A stretch of 64,000 nucleotides of DNA, taken from positions 1,612,001-1,676,000 of the forward strand of contig JAWKIR010000002.1 of NCBI GenBank assembly GCA_041394245.1, given 5' to 3'. The notes below the pieces were generated by a model, which saw nothing but the letters and a program-made list of their open reading frames with translations, did not search any database and was not told where the DNA came from. How positions within the stretch are numbered: position 1 is the stretch's first letter; each line of letters opens with the position of its first letter. A program made the position numbers and the translations under genes. Below, piece after piece: positions 1 through 8,167 of this stretch. This DNA comes from Acidimicrobiales bacterium (lineage in GTDB: Bacteria; Actinomycetota; Acidimicrobiia; Acidimicrobiales; Aldehydirespiratoraceae).

Positions 1-511
1 TACCGGCCAACTTCGCCTGGTCCATGAGACGCGCCTTCACCGGAGCACCCGACGAACGCAGCAGTGCACGGAACGGCGCGAGCGTCACCGTCATCGCATC
101 CGGTCCGAGCCGGGACTCGTCGGGGTCGAGTTCGACGCCACCGAGCCGGCGCGGGTCTCGGATGACGAGGTCGCCGCCGCCCCGGAAGACGATCCCGAAC
201 CGGTCCCACGCCGGGTCGTTGCGGTCGCTCGAGTACTCGAGCTGGTCGATCGACGCGCCACCGTCGACCAGCAGCCGTCCGGTCATCCCGAAGCGCAGAC
301 CGAGCGTCGGGCCGTCGGTGTCGAGCAGGAGCAGCTTGCCGATGCGCCGGGTGCCGAGGATCGTCCGCCCCGGGAGCACCGCCCGCAGCTCGTCAGTGGT
401 CGTGTCACCCTTCGCGTACCACTCGTCGGGGGCCACGACGACGTCGATGCGACGGCCGACGACCGGCTCGGCGGCACGGCGATACGTCTCGATCTCGAGG
501 AGTTCGGGCAT
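1..511 (-). CDS. Formamidopyrimidine-DNA glycosylase family protein (Fpg/Nei-like), partial
   Basis: This is the N-terminal 170 residues of a gene that runs off the left edge of the window. It begins MPELLEIE, which keeps the Pro2 and Glu3 that are catalytic in Fpg/MutM and Nei DNA glycosylases (base excision repair of oxidised bases). A lysine at residue 59 in RRIGKLLLL matches the conserved Fpg lysine, and GLRFGMTGRLLV matches the family's next conserved strand. Residue 5 is Leu where Fpg has Pro (MPELPEVE), so this may be an actinobacterial paralogue rather than the main MutM. The C-terminal helix-two-turn-helix and zinc finger lie outside the window. It starts 12 bases beyond the metZ stop, on the same strand, so it is probably read through from metX-metZ. 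The family is clear; the substrate is not. Confidence 0.85.
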   Translation of the reverse strand, partial: MPELLEIETYRRAAEPVVGRRIDVVVAPDEWYAKGDTTTDELRAVLPGRTILGTRRIGKLLLLDTDGPTLGLRFGMTGRLLVDGGASIDQLEYSSDRNDPAWDRFGIVFRGGGDLVIRDPRRLGGVELDPDESRLGPDAMTVTLAPFRALLRSSGAPVKARLMDQAKLAG

Positions 512-523
512 CTCGGCGGGGTA

Positions 524-1726
524 CTACGAGATCGAGTCGAGCGCCTGGCGCAGATCCGCGGCGAGATCGTCGGCCCCTTCGAGACCGCACGACATGCGGA
601 CCGTGCCCTCACCGATCCCGGCCGCGGCGAGCTCCTGGGGCAGCAGCCCCACATGGGTCGTCGATGCGGGATGGGTGAGCAGGGTCTCGGGACCACCGAG
701 AGACGTCGCCAGCTGTGCGAGCTCGACCCGTTCGACGAGCTGGCGACCCTCACTGCGCCCGCCGACCAGATCAAAGGTGATCAGACCCCCGGGCTGGTCG
801 AGCTGGCGCTGGGCGAGCTCGTACTGGGGATGCGACGGCAGGCCGGGGTAGTAGACCCGCTCGACGGCCGGATGCGATTCGAGCATCTCGGCCAGCACCA
901 GGGCGGTCTCGGTCTGCTGGCGGATGCGGACGGCCAGGGTGCGGATGCCACGGATGCCGTTGAGGGCGTCGAACGGTGAGGCAACCGCGCCGTGCAGGAT
1001 CGCGAAACCGCGGATCCACGCCAGCAACTCCTCGCTGCCGGAGACGACCCCGAGGATGGCGTCGTTGTGGCCGGCGATCGACTTGGTCGCCGAATGCACC
1101 ACGAGGTCGACGCCGTACTCGAGCGGACGCTGCACGACAGGCGGAGCGAAGGTTCCGTCGACGACCGTCATCGGCCCCTTGATCGCCCCGAACCGTTCGA
1201 GATCCACCAACGCCAGCTTCGGGTTGGCCGGCGTCTCGGCGAAACAGAGCGTGGTTTTCCCCGGGATCACCGCCGCCTCCCACGCGTCGGGATCGGTGCC
1301 GTCGACGAAGGTGACGTCGATGCCGAACCGGGGACACACCGCCTGGAACAGCAGCTGCGTGTGGGAGTAGAGCTGCGACTGGGCGACGATGTGGTCGCCC
1401 GACGAACACAACCCGAGGACCACCGCGCTGATCGCGCCCATGCCCGACGCGAACGCCCGCGACGCCTCGGCCCCCTCGAGTTCGGCGATCGCGCTCTGGA
1501 AGTCGGCGACCGTCGGGTTGGAGTGGCGCCCGTAGAACTTCGGCATCGTGATGTCGGTCGCGAACCGGTGCGCCTCGTCCACCCCGGTGGCGGTGAACGT
1601 GCTGCTCGCCCAGAGCACCGGCGCCAGCGCCGTGTCGTTGTTGGCCCGCCCGGCGCGAATGGCCCGCGTCGCGGCACTGAGCGCAGGGGCAGGACCGGGT
1701 TCAGGGGCGGGACCGTGGTCGGTCAT
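524..1726 (-). CDS. metZ: Trans-sulfuration PLP enzyme (O-acetylhomoserine sulfhydrylase / cystathionine gamma-synthase type)
   Basis: This is a 400-residue Cys/Met-metabolism PLP-dependent enzyme. The Schiff-base lysine is K215 in HSATKSIAGH, and RHSNPT (67-72) and the C-terminal ETLLTHPASTTH stretch are family hallmarks. Such enzymes replace the acyl group of an activated homoserine with sulfide or cysteine. The start ATG at 1726 overlaps the metX stop as ATGA, so the two genes are translationally coupled and share the upstream SAM riboswitch. That supports a role in methionine synthesis from the O-acetylhomoserine made by MetX. Sequence reading alone cannot separate direct sulfhydrylation (MetZ/MetY) from cystathionine gamma-synthase (MetB). 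The open frame extends further upstream, but that part only shadows metX. Confidence 0.85.
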   Translation of the reverse strand: MTDHGPAPEPGPAPALSAATRAIRAGRANNDTALAPVLWASSTFTATGVDEAHRFATDITMPKFYGRHSNPTVADFQSAIAELEGAEASRAFASGMGAISAVVLGLCSSGDHIVAQSQLYSHTQLLFQAVCPRFGIDVTFVDGTDPDAWEAAVIPGKTTLCFAETPANPKLALVDLERFGAIKGPMTVVDGTFAPPVVQRPLEYGVDLVVHSATKSIAGHNDAILGVVSGSEELLAWIRGFAILHGAVASPFDALNGIRGIRTLAVRIRQQTETALVLAEMLESHPAVERVYYPGLPSHPQYELAQRQLDQPGGLITFDLVGGRSEGRQLVERVELAQLATSLGGPETLLTHPASTTHVGLLPQELAAAGIGEGTVRMSCGLEGADDLAADLRQALDSIS

Positions 1727-2937
1727 CGGGACTCCTCGGCGGTGGCGACGGTTCGTGCGATCAGCGGGCCGAGCGAAGCGGATTCCAGGAGGAACCCGTC
1801 GTGGCCCTGTGGGCTGTCGATGACGTGGTACTCGCTCACGCCACCGGCCGCCTGGACGCCGGCATGGATGCGGGCCTGCTGGTACGGCGGATAGAGGATG
1901 TCGGACGTGATCGACGCGGTGAGCACCGGCATCGACAGCCGTCCGAGCGCGGCGTCGACGCCGCCGCGGCCACGACCGATGTCGTGGAGGTCCATGGCCT
2001 TGCTGAGCACGAGGAAGGAGTTGGCGTCGAAGCGCCGCACCAGCTTCTGCCCGTGGTGATCGAGGTAGGACTCGACCTCGTAGCGCCCCCACTGATCGAA
2101 CTCCCGCCGCTTTTCGTGATGGGCACGACCGAAACGCTGATCGAACACCTCGGTGGTGCGGTAGGTGATCTGCGAGATCTCTCGAGCGAGCGCGAGACCG
2201 GCCCACGGCCCCTTGCCGGGCGGTGCGTCGTAGTAGTCGCCGCCGGCCCAGTTGGGGTCGTTGACGATGGCGAGCCGCTGGACCGCGCTGAAGGCGATCT
2301 GCTGAGGGCTAGCCGCAGCACAGGATGCGACCGGGATCAGCGCGTCGAGCCGATCAGGGAACATGGCACCCCACTCGAGTACCTGCATGCCGCCCATCGA
2401 ACCGCCGACAACGGCGAGCCAGCGGTCGATCCCCAACCGATCGGCGAGCCGTCGCTGGGCCCGGACGATGTCGCGGATCGTGATCTGCGGGAACGACGCG
2501 CCGTAGCGGGTCTCGGTGCCGGGAACGAAGCTCGACGGGCCGGTGCTCCCCTGACAGCCGCCGAGCACGTTGGCGCACAGCACGAACCACCGGTCGGTGT
2601 CGAGTGCCTTGCCCGGGCCGATCAGGTCGTTCCACCAACCGTCGGAGAGGTGTCCGGGGCCGATCGACCCGGCAGCATGGGAGTCACCGGTCAACGCGTG
2701 GCACACCAGCACGGCGTTGGAGGCCGTGGCGTTGAGTTCCCCCCAACTCTCATAGGCCAGCACGACTTCGTCGATACGACCGCCGCCCTCCAGTGCGAAG
2801 GGACGTCCGTCGGTGACGGTGACGAAACGACGATTGCCGGGCGGATCACCGGGCTTGCGCGCACCGGACGCGGGAAGGTCGTCGGCGAAGCGCTGGTGAG
2901 GATCGAAACTCAGGGGTTGAGGATCGGTGTGGTCCAC
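1723..2937 (-). CDS. metX: Homoserine O-acetyltransferase
   Basis: This is a 404-residue alpha/beta-hydrolase-fold acyltransferase that acetylates homoserine with acetyl-CoA, the committed step of methionine synthesis. The nucleophile is S180 in the GGSMGG elbow. NVLGGCQGSTGP (about 123-134) is a MetX signature, and the C-terminal SDILYPP and GHDGFLLE segments carry the catalytic Asp and His. The start is GTG at 2937, with an AAGG-type ribosome site about 8 bases upstream. It is the first gene after a SAM riboswitch and overlaps metZ by four bases, so both genes are probably switched off when S-adenosylmethionine is plentiful. The acetyl versus succinyl donor is assigned from the family only. 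Confidence 0.93.
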   Translation of the reverse strand: MDHTDPQPLSFDPHQRFADDLPASGARKPGDPPGNRRFVTVTDGRPFALEGGGRIDEVVLAYESWGELNATASNAVLVCHALTGDSHAAGSIGPGHLSDGWWNDLIGPGKALDTDRWFVLCANVLGGCQGSTGPSSFVPGTETRYGASFPQITIRDIVRAQRRLADRLGIDRWLAVVGGSMGGMQVLEWGAMFPDRLDALIPVASCAAASPQQIAFSAVQRLAIVNDPNWAGGDYYDAPPGKGPWAGLALAREISQITYRTTEVFDQRFGRAHHEKRREFDQWGRYEVESYLDHHGQKLVRRFDANSFLVLSKAMDLHDIGRGRGGVDAALGRLSMPVLTASITSDILYPPYQQARIHAGVQAAGGVSEYHVIDSPQGHDGFLLESASLGPLIARTVATAEESR

Positions 2938-3002
2938 GGGTTGCCTTGCGAGATGCTTCCTTCGGGCCCAGTGGTGATGGTGGAGCCATCAGACACTTTG
3001 TT

Positions 3003-3106
3003 GCGAGCCCCGGAGCGCTCGCCACATCCCCGCCGAAACGGGTGGGCACCTTGGGTGTCGATCCCAGGTTGCCGGGTTCGGGCTCTTACCCCCGAACCGC
3101 TCTGAA
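3003..3106 (-). promoter_or_regulatory. SAM riboswitch (SAM-I/SAM-IV clan) upstream of metX
   Basis: Reading the minus strand, an 8-bp hairpin GGTTCGGG/CCCGAACC is followed at once by GGCAACCTGGG...CCCAAGGTGCC. This is the asymmetric P3 helix typical of SAM-I/SAM-IV aptamers. A third hairpin CCCG/CGGG follows, and GAGCG (3098-3102) can pair with CGCTC (3013-3017) to close P1. A second hairpin, GCGAGC...GCTCGC (3003-3022), overlaps the 3' strand of P1 and could be a competing expression-platform element. There is no long U tract, so control may act on translation. The placement, about 70 bases before metX, fits a methionine off-switch. Clan membership is well supported; the exact subclass (SAM-I, SAM-IV or I/IV variant) is not decided. 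Confidence 0.85.
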
Positions 3107-3121
3107 TGTTGTTGGGGGACA

Positions 3122-4882
3122 TTATCGGCCGCGAAGTCGCGATTGCCACCAATTCAGGACGTCGACTCGATCGGCCAGGCCGTAGGCGGCGAGCGCACGA
3201 CGACCGATCTCGACGAGCTCGGCCCGGCTCGGCGGACCGTCGAGCTGGTCGACGGCGGCCGCAGCGGCATCCCACGCCGGCCCCTCGACCGGCAGCGGGA
3301 GGTCGGCGAGGGCCCGGGCGCTCACCCGCATGGCGTCGGCCGACAGCGCCGACCCCGCGACCGAGCGGAGCAACAGCAGCGAGACGACCGGCGACGTCAG
3401 CGCCGCCGCCAGGTGGGCGAGCGACGGTGCCCCGCGCCGCGGCTCGACGGTGATCACCGGCGTGCACGGCACCGCGTCGCCCGCCGCGTCGATCGCCACC
3501 TCCAGCACCCTCGTCTGACTCGCGACCACCAGCTTGGGGGTCAACCGGTCGGCCACCCACGTGCGGATCGCGGGGTCGACGGCCGCCGGATCCACCGTCG
3601 GCGCCTGCCAGGTCTGCTTGTCGAACCGGCACGAGGTACGACCCCACCGGCACTCGAGCGGATCGATGAGACCCGACGTGATGAGCCGCGGCCGTCCGTC
3701 GGCCCGGTCGGACACCGCGCCGCGCAGGCCGTAGAACTGGTCGCGGAAACCGGCCGTGACATGGGCGACGTCGGCCAGGGTCTGCGCAAATGAGATCTCG
3801 GCCGACGCCACGTGTGGCGTGTCGACCAGGAGCAGCGACGCCCACGACTCCTCCCCGACCGGTGGATGGTCGGGCAATCCGACACCGGGAACCCCGGCAA
3901 TCCGCCGGATGGGGCCGCCGGCGCCACCCTTGCGAACCAGCACCGCGACGGTGTCGACCGATGCGGCGAATTTCTGGCCACCGTCGATCCACAGGCCCGC
4001 GGGCGGCGCATCGCGGCATAGTCGGGCACGGACCGGTTCGGCGTCTCGGGCCGAGAGAAACGACGACGGTTGAACGAGGGCGACCACGCCCCCGTCGCAA
4101 ACCTGTTCGGTGCCGGCCAGAAGGAACGCGGCCGCATCGTCGACGTAGCCGCTGATCTCGGGCCACCGCCGGGCCAGCGACGCCCGCCGGTGTTCATCCC
4201 GGCCCGTGTCGCCGCGCAGCTGTGATCGGAACGGCGGGTTGCCGATGACGACCGCGGCCGGCCCGTCCACCTCGGGCCACGCACCGTCGAGCGCGTCCCG
4301 CACGCTGATCGCGCCGGGCGCCACGGGCGCACCATCGGCCCAGAGTCGCAGCGCCGCCTCCGTCGTCGCGACCGCCAGCGGATCGATGTCGAACCCCCGC
4401 AGACGGCCCACGCGCGCGGCGCGGTCGCCGTCCATCGCCACGGCCGCCGCCAGCAGGAAGACCCCGCCGCCGACCGCGGGATCGACGATCAGGTCGTCGT
4501 CGCCGAAGGGTCGCAGATCCGCCACGAACTCGACCAGCGTCGACGCCATCGCGGGAGTGGTGTGGTGCACGCCCTCACGGCGCCGGTCACCGGCCGAGAT
4601 CAGGGCTTCGCGAGCGAATCCGGGGAGCCACGGACCGGCGGAGGTGAGTACCTCCTCGTCCACCTCGACGGCGAAGACCGCACCGGTCGGTTCGACGACG
4701 CGTCCGTCGACAGCGAGCGCCACATCGAGCCGAACCGCCTGGGCGACGCGGGCCACGATCGCAGCCAACGCTCCGGCGGCATTATCGGGTTCGGCGGCGT
4801 CCACCCACAGGGTGAGGGCCGTCGCGATCCGCGGATCAGTCGGCGAGGGGATCCCAGCCGACCAGGTCGTTGAGCCGCTCAT
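3122..4882 (-). CDS. N6-adenine-specific DNA methyltransferase-like protein (Eco57I/type IIG-like), orphan
   Basis: This is a protein of about 586 residues with a class I SAM-dependent methyltransferase core. Numbered from the ATG at 4882, motif I is DPAVGGGVF near residue 134, GFDIDP near 164 is the acidic loop, and NPPF at about 215-218 is the amino-methyltransferase motif IV. HHTTPAMAS before motif I resembles the HxTP element of Eco57I-like adenine methylases. The C-terminal half may be the target-recognition part. No restriction endonuclease is adjacent. The start is uncertain: ATG 4882 overlaps the helicase gene upstream by 47 bases, GTG 4804 would avoid the overlap, and neither has a strong ribosome site. 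DNA rather than RNA or protein as substrate is inferred from NPPF. Confidence 0.7.
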   Translation of the reverse strand: MSGSTTWSAGIPSPTDPRIATALTLWVDAAEPDNAAGALAAIVARVAQAVRLDVALAVDGRVVEPTGAVFAVEVDEEVLTSAGPWLPGFAREALISAGDRRREGVHHTTPAMASTLVEFVADLRPFGDDDLIVDPAVGGGVFLLAAAVAMDGDRAARVGRLRGFDIDPLAVATTEAALRLWADGAPVAPGAISVRDALDGAWPEVDGPAAVVIGNPPFRSQLRGDTGRDEHRRASLARRWPEISGYVDDAAAFLLAGTEQVCDGGVVALVQPSSFLSARDAEPVRARLCRDAPPAGLWIDGGQKFAASVDTVAVLVRKGGAGGPIRRIAGVPGVGLPDHPPVGEESWASLLLVDTPHVASAEISFAQTLADVAHVTAGFRDQFYGLRGAVSDRADGRPRLITSGLIDPLECRWGRTSCRFDKQTWQAPTVDPAAVDPAIRTWVADRLTPKLVVASQTRVLEVAIDAAGDAVPCTPVITVEPRRGAPSLAHLAAALTSPVVSLLLLRSVAGSALSADAMRVSARALADLPLPVEGPAWDAAAAAVDQLDGPPSRAELVEIGRRALAAYGLADRVDVLNWWQSRLRGR

Positions 4883-6017
4883 CGTTGGAGAACATCTCGG
4901 TGATCGGCTGGATGACGTCGATGCGCTTCTGGAGCCGCTTGATGTCGAGCTCCTCGTCCCAGAGCGACAGGGTGACGACGAGCCCGGTCGAGCCGGCACG
5001 GGCGGTGCGGCCCGCCCGATGCAGATAGGTCTTGTGGTCGGACGGCGGGTCGTACTGGATCACGATGTCGACATCGTCGACATGGATCCCACGAGCAGCA
5101 ACATCGGTCGCGACCAGCGCCTCGAGCCGACCCTCGCTGAAATCGCGCAGCGACTTCTCGCGGCTCGACTGACGGAGATCACCGTGGATCGCAGCGGCCT
5201 TCACGCCGAAGTCCTGGAGATCGCCGGCCAGTCGGTCGGCCATCGCCTTGGTGCGACAGAACATGATCGTGCGACCGGTCGAGCGGGAGATGGTCGCCGC
5301 CACCTTGGACTTGTCCATCTTGTGCACGGCGATGAACCGATGGGTCATCTCGTCGACGGTGATCTCGTCGCTGGCGACCTCGTGCATCGACGGGTCGATC
5401 TGATAGCGGCGGATCAGGGTGTTGACCGCGCCGTCGAGCGTCGCCGAGAACAGCAGGGTCTGGCGATCGGTCGAGACGTTGCGGAGGATCCACTCGACCT
5501 GGGGCAGGAACCCCATGTCGGCCATGCGATCGGCCTCGTCGACGATCACGTGGGCGACCGCCTCGACCGAGACGGCGTTGCGCTCGATCAGATCGATCAT
5601 GCGGCCCGGTGTGGCGACCACCAGATCGACCCCGGCATCGAGCATCTCGATCTGCTTCTCGATCGGTGCCCCGCCGTAGACGGCGAGGGCCCGACGGCCG
5701 ACCGCCTTGGCGACGGGATCGAGTTCCTCCGTCACCTGATTGGCGAGTTCGCGAGTGGGAACGAGCACGAGCCCGGTGGGCCGGTTGGGCTCGGCCTTGG
5801 GCATGAGCTGGAGCACGGGCAGACCGAATGCGAGGGTCTTGCCGGAGCCGGTCTTGGCCTTGCCGCAGACATCGCGGCCGGCGAGGGCGTCGGGAATCGT
5901 GAGGGCCTGGACCGGGAAGGGCGACGTGATGCCTCGCTCGTTGAGCACATCGACGATTTCGTCGCTCAGACCCAGATCCGCAAACGATTCCGGGAGAGGA
6001 GTGGCGGTTTCTGACAT
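4836..6017 (-). CDS. DEAD-box ATP-dependent RNA helicase
   Basis: This is a 393-residue two-RecA-domain helicase with almost no tail. It has a Q-motif region (FADLGLSDEIVDVL), Walker A KTGSGKT, PTRELA, ATPGR, VDEADRMADMGF, SAT, and the C-terminal ATDVAARGIHVDDV and HRAGRTARAG motifs. DEAD-box proteins unwind short RNA duplexes in ribosome assembly, mRNA decay or cold adaptation. A putative -10, TATCCT, lies 10 bases before the ATG, so the message may be leaderless or have a very short leader. The downstream methyltransferase gene overlaps its 3' end. A second helicase of the same family, with a long basic tail, lies at 39028-40392; this one is the minimal form. The substrate is unknown. Confidence 0.93.
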   Translation of the reverse strand: MSETATPLPESFADLGLSDEIVDVLNERGITSPFPVQALTIPDALAGRDVCGKAKTGSGKTLAFGLPVLQLMPKAEPNRPTGLVLVPTRELANQVTEELDPVAKAVGRRALAVYGGAPIEKQIEMLDAGVDLVVATPGRMIDLIERNAVSVEAVAHVIVDEADRMADMGFLPQVEWILRNVSTDRQTLLFSATLDGAVNTLIRRYQIDPSMHEVASDEITVDEMTHRFIAVHKMDKSKVAATISRSTGRTIMFCRTKAMADRLAGDLQDFGVKAAAIHGDLRQSSREKSLRDFSEGRLEALVATDVAARGIHVDDVDIVIQYDPPSDHKTYLHRAGRTARAGSTGLVVTLSLWDEELDIKRLQKRIDVIQPITEMFSNDERLNDLVGWDPLAD

Positions 6018-6054
6018 CGAGACGCCAAGGATACCGGGATGGCACGCTGGGGAG

Positions 6055-6363
6055 GTGGCCCGCCTTCGCAAGGACCAGACCGAAGAACTCCTCACCGCGC
6101 TCGACTCGGCGACCTCCGGACCGCTGGAGGAGATCACCATCGCCCGCGAGAGGCTCACGGTCGCCCTCCGCATCGTGCTCGAGTCGGAATCCGGGTGGGA
6201 CGAGCTGATCGCCGACGCCGCCCGACGCAACGGCTGGAGCGCCGAGCGCCGAGACCTCCTCGGACGCGCCTCCCGACCCGACGACACGGCCGACCCCGAG
6301 GCGGTTCTCTGGGCGTTGTGGGACCTCGTGACCGAGCTCAACGAGCGGCGGACGCTCGACTGA
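6055..6363 (+). CDS. Small conserved-looking hypothetical protein
   Basis: This is a predicted 102-residue, soluble, acidic, mostly helical protein starting VARLRKDQTEELL. It has no signal peptide, membrane segment or motif I recognise. GTG 6055 is the only reasonable start that excludes the divergent helicase, although its GGGGAGG-like stretch is too close to serve as a normal ribosome site. Codon use (GC-rich third positions) matches the neighbouring genes, which supports real coding. It ends one base before the convergent alkyltransferase-like gene ends. It sits divergently from the DEAD-box helicase with only 37 bases between starts. Function unknown. Confidence 0.6.
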   Translation: MARLRKDQTEELLTALDSATSGPLEEITIARERLTVALRIVLESESGWDELIADAARRNGWSAERRDLLGRASRPDDTADPEAVLWALWDLVTELNERRTLD

Positions 6364-6654
6364 TCAGCCTCGGATCCGACCGTCACGGACCTCGATGCCC
6401 TCGGCCGTCAACCGCCTCGTCTGCTCGGCCTCGTGACCGGGCAACAGGCGCCCACTCGCGCTGACCACCCGCCACCAGGGGAAGATGCCGTCGGATCGGC
6501 GCAGCACCGAGCCGACGGCGCGGGCCGCGCCGGGACGACCCGCTTCCGCGGCGACCTCGCCGTAGGTCACCAGGTCACCCGGCTCGAGCCGGTCGAGCAC
6601 CTCGCCGACCGCCCGCTCGAAGTCGGTCCATGCCGATCGGTCGGAGCCGAGCAC
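6364..6654 (-). CDS. Alkyltransferase-like protein (ATL), MGMT family without the catalytic cysteine
   Basis: This 96-residue protein matches the C-terminal DNA-binding domain of O6-alkylguanine-DNA alkyltransferases. It has GDLVTYGEVAAEAG, RAVGSVLRR (helix-turn-helix with the Arg finger) and FPWWRVV at 58-64. In active MGMT this motif is PCHRV; here Trp60 replaces the acceptor cysteine, and the usual His is also Trp. ATL proteins bind and flip alkylated guanines and hand them to nucleotide-excision repair instead of repairing them directly. It is three bases downstream of the cyclase gene on the same strand, so the two are probably cotranscribed. The length is normal for ATLs. Confidence 0.88.
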   Translation of the reverse strand: MLGSDRSAWTDFERAVGEVLDRLEPGDLVTYGEVAAEAGRPGAARAVGSVLRRSDGIFPWWRVVSASGRLLPGHEAEQTRRLTAEGIEVRDGRIRG

Positions 6655-6657
6655 CCG

Positions 6658-7179
6658 TCAGACCAGGGCGGTGAGCCGAACGATCTGCACGGGCTCGTCG
6701 AGACCACGGATGATCCGCTCGCCGACGGGTTCGGCCACCGTGTTGACCAGCAGCGACGAGACCGTGTTGGCCAGGGCGAGCACTTCGCGCGGCGCCGCCT
6801 CGTCGCACAATCTGGCCGCGATGTTGACCGCGTGCCCGATGTAGTCGTCGCCCTCGAACAAGATGACGGGGCCCACGGCGATGCCGGCCCGCAGCGGCAG
6901 CGGCGACCCGGACTCGCTGATACGGGTCTCGATGTCGACCACCGCTTCGACGAGCGGCTCGCTCTCGACGCCCACGAGCATGGCACCGTCGCCCAACCAC
7001 TTGGCGATGCGCACACCCCGCGAGGAAGCCGCGTCTCGCACGGCGACGCGGAACAGGCGCAGCACCTCGACGGCCTTATCGTCGCCCTCCGCCTCGGTGT
7101 AGGCGGTGAAGCTCGAGAGATCGATGAACGCGAACGCCCTCATGACCCGGTTCGTCGTCGCAGCAGTGTCGTCGGTCAC
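6658..7179 (-). CDS. Class III adenylate/guanylate cyclase catalytic-domain protein
   Basis: This is a 173-residue protein that is essentially one class III nucleotidyl cyclase domain. AFIDLSSFTAY near the N terminus carries the first metal-binding Asp. KWLGDGAMLVG carries the second Asp, and AVNIAARLCDEA corresponds to the NxAARL segment with transition-state residues. No membrane or sensor domain is attached. It could make cAMP, or it may be a degenerate regulatory domain, because the substrate-specifying residues were not resolved. GTG 7179 is the longest start; ATG 7143 (MRAFAFIDLS) is a plausible alternative. It is followed after three bases by the ATL gene. Confidence 0.8.
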   Translation of the reverse strand: MTDDTAATTNRVMRAFAFIDLSSFTAYTEAEGDDKAVEVLRLFRVAVRDAASSRGVRIAKWLGDGAMLVGVESEPLVEAVVDIETRISESGSPLPLRAGIAVGPVILFEGDDYIGHAVNIAARLCDEAAPREVLALANTVSSLLVNTVAEPVGERIIRGLDEPVQIVRLTALV

Positions 7180-7228
7180 GGCGCCAACCGTACCCTCCGG
7201 ACCCCCTCCGGCCGGGCACCGGACCGTC

Positions 7229-7234
7229 TAGGTT
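7229..7234 (+). promoter_or_regulatory. Putative -10 (TAGGTT), leaderless promoter
   Basis: TAGGTT ends six bases before the GTG start at 7241, so transcription would begin at or next to the start codon. No ribosome site is present in that gap, in keeping with a leaderless mRNA for the serine hydrolase gene. Confidence 0.5.
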
Positions 7235-7240
7235 CTCCCC

Positions 7241-8044
7241 GTGATGAGCCCCTTCGCATCGCTCGCCGATTGGCCGGTCACGACGGTCGCCGCCGCGGTC
7301 GTCGACCGCGACGGCATCCACCGCCACGGGCCGACCGATCTCGCGATGCCGCTGGCATCGGTCACGAAGCTGATCACGGCGATGGCTGCGCTCGTCGCCC
7401 ACGAGGAGGGCACGCTCCCACTCGACGAACCCCTGACCCCCGAGGGGGCGACGGCCGCCGACCTGCTGGCGCACAGCGCGGGCATCGCTCCCGACCGCCC
7501 CGAGCCGATGACCCTCCCTCACACCCGCCGGATCTACTCGACTGCGGCCTACGAGATCCTCGCCGACCACATCGCCGCCCGCTCGGGTATCGCATTCGTC
7601 GACTACCTCCACGAGGCCGTCGCGCTGCCCCTCGGTATGCAATCGACACGGCTCCTCGGCTCGGCCGGCGCCGACGCCCACGCGTCGGTCGACGATCTCC
7701 TGCTGCTCGCCGAGGCGTGGACCACGCCGCTCCTCGTCGACGCGTCGACGCTGTCGCGTGCGACGCGACCCCACCTCCCCGACCTGAGCGGGGTCCTGCC
7801 CGGCTACGGACGACAGGACCCGAACCCGTGGGGACTCGGTCCGGAGATCCGCGGCGACAAGACCCCCCACTGGACCTCGTCGGCGAACTCGCCCCGCACC
7901 TTCGGCCATTTCGGCCAGTCCGGCACGATGCTGTGGATCGATCCGGACGTGGGGGTCACCGCGATCGCGTTGACCGATCGCGACTTCGGCAACTGGGCGA
8001 TCACCGCCTGGCCCCGATTCTCGGCCGACGCCCTCGATCGCTGA
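7241..8044 (+). CDS. Serine hydrolase of the beta-lactamase / penicillin-binding-protein fold (class C-like)
   Basis: This 267-residue protein has the three motifs of the serine beta-lactamase/DD-peptidase fold: SVTK (S40 nucleophile, K43), Y99-S-T in the position of YxN, and HFGQSGT near residue 225 in the place of KTG. It is shorter than AmpC (about 360) and has no clear signal peptide, which suggests a cytoplasmic or unprocessed esterase/peptidase rather than a secreted lactamase. The start may be GTG 7241 or the adjacent ATG 7244; a -10-like TAGGTT sits six bases upstream. It lies divergent from the cyclase gene. Resistance activity cannot be claimed from these data. Confidence 0.8.
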   Translation: MMSPFASLADWPVTTVAAAVVDRDGIHRHGPTDLAMPLASVTKLITAMAALVAHEEGTLPLDEPLTPEGATAADLLAHSAGIAPDRPEPMTLPHTRRIYSTAAYEILADHIAARSGIAFVDYLHEAVALPLGMQSTRLLGSAGADAHASVDDLLLLAEAWTTPLLVDASTLSRATRPHLPDLSGVLPGYGRQDPNPWGLGPEIRGDKTPHWTSSANSPRTFGHFGQSGTMLWIDPDVGVTAIALTDRDFGNWAITAWPRFSADALDR

Positions 8045-8167
8045 CCCTCGCTGGGTCGAACGACCCATCGCCCTGGCCGGTCGAGACATCCGTCGCTCAG
8101 TTCCTCGCCGAGGCTGCCGATGGAACCGCATGCATGCAGCCCGCTCGTGGCGAGCCCGAGGAGCGAC

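Noticed and set aside
24..851. Plus-strand open frame of 275 codons at the left end
   Set aside because: Low-complexity Arg/Ser composition and full overlap with the minus-strand glycosylase and metZ show it is a GC-rich shadow frame.
7241..8044. Antibiotic-resistance class C beta-lactamase
   Set aside because: It has the fold motifs, but it is short, lacks a signal peptide and has GQSG in place of KTG, so resistance is unsupported.
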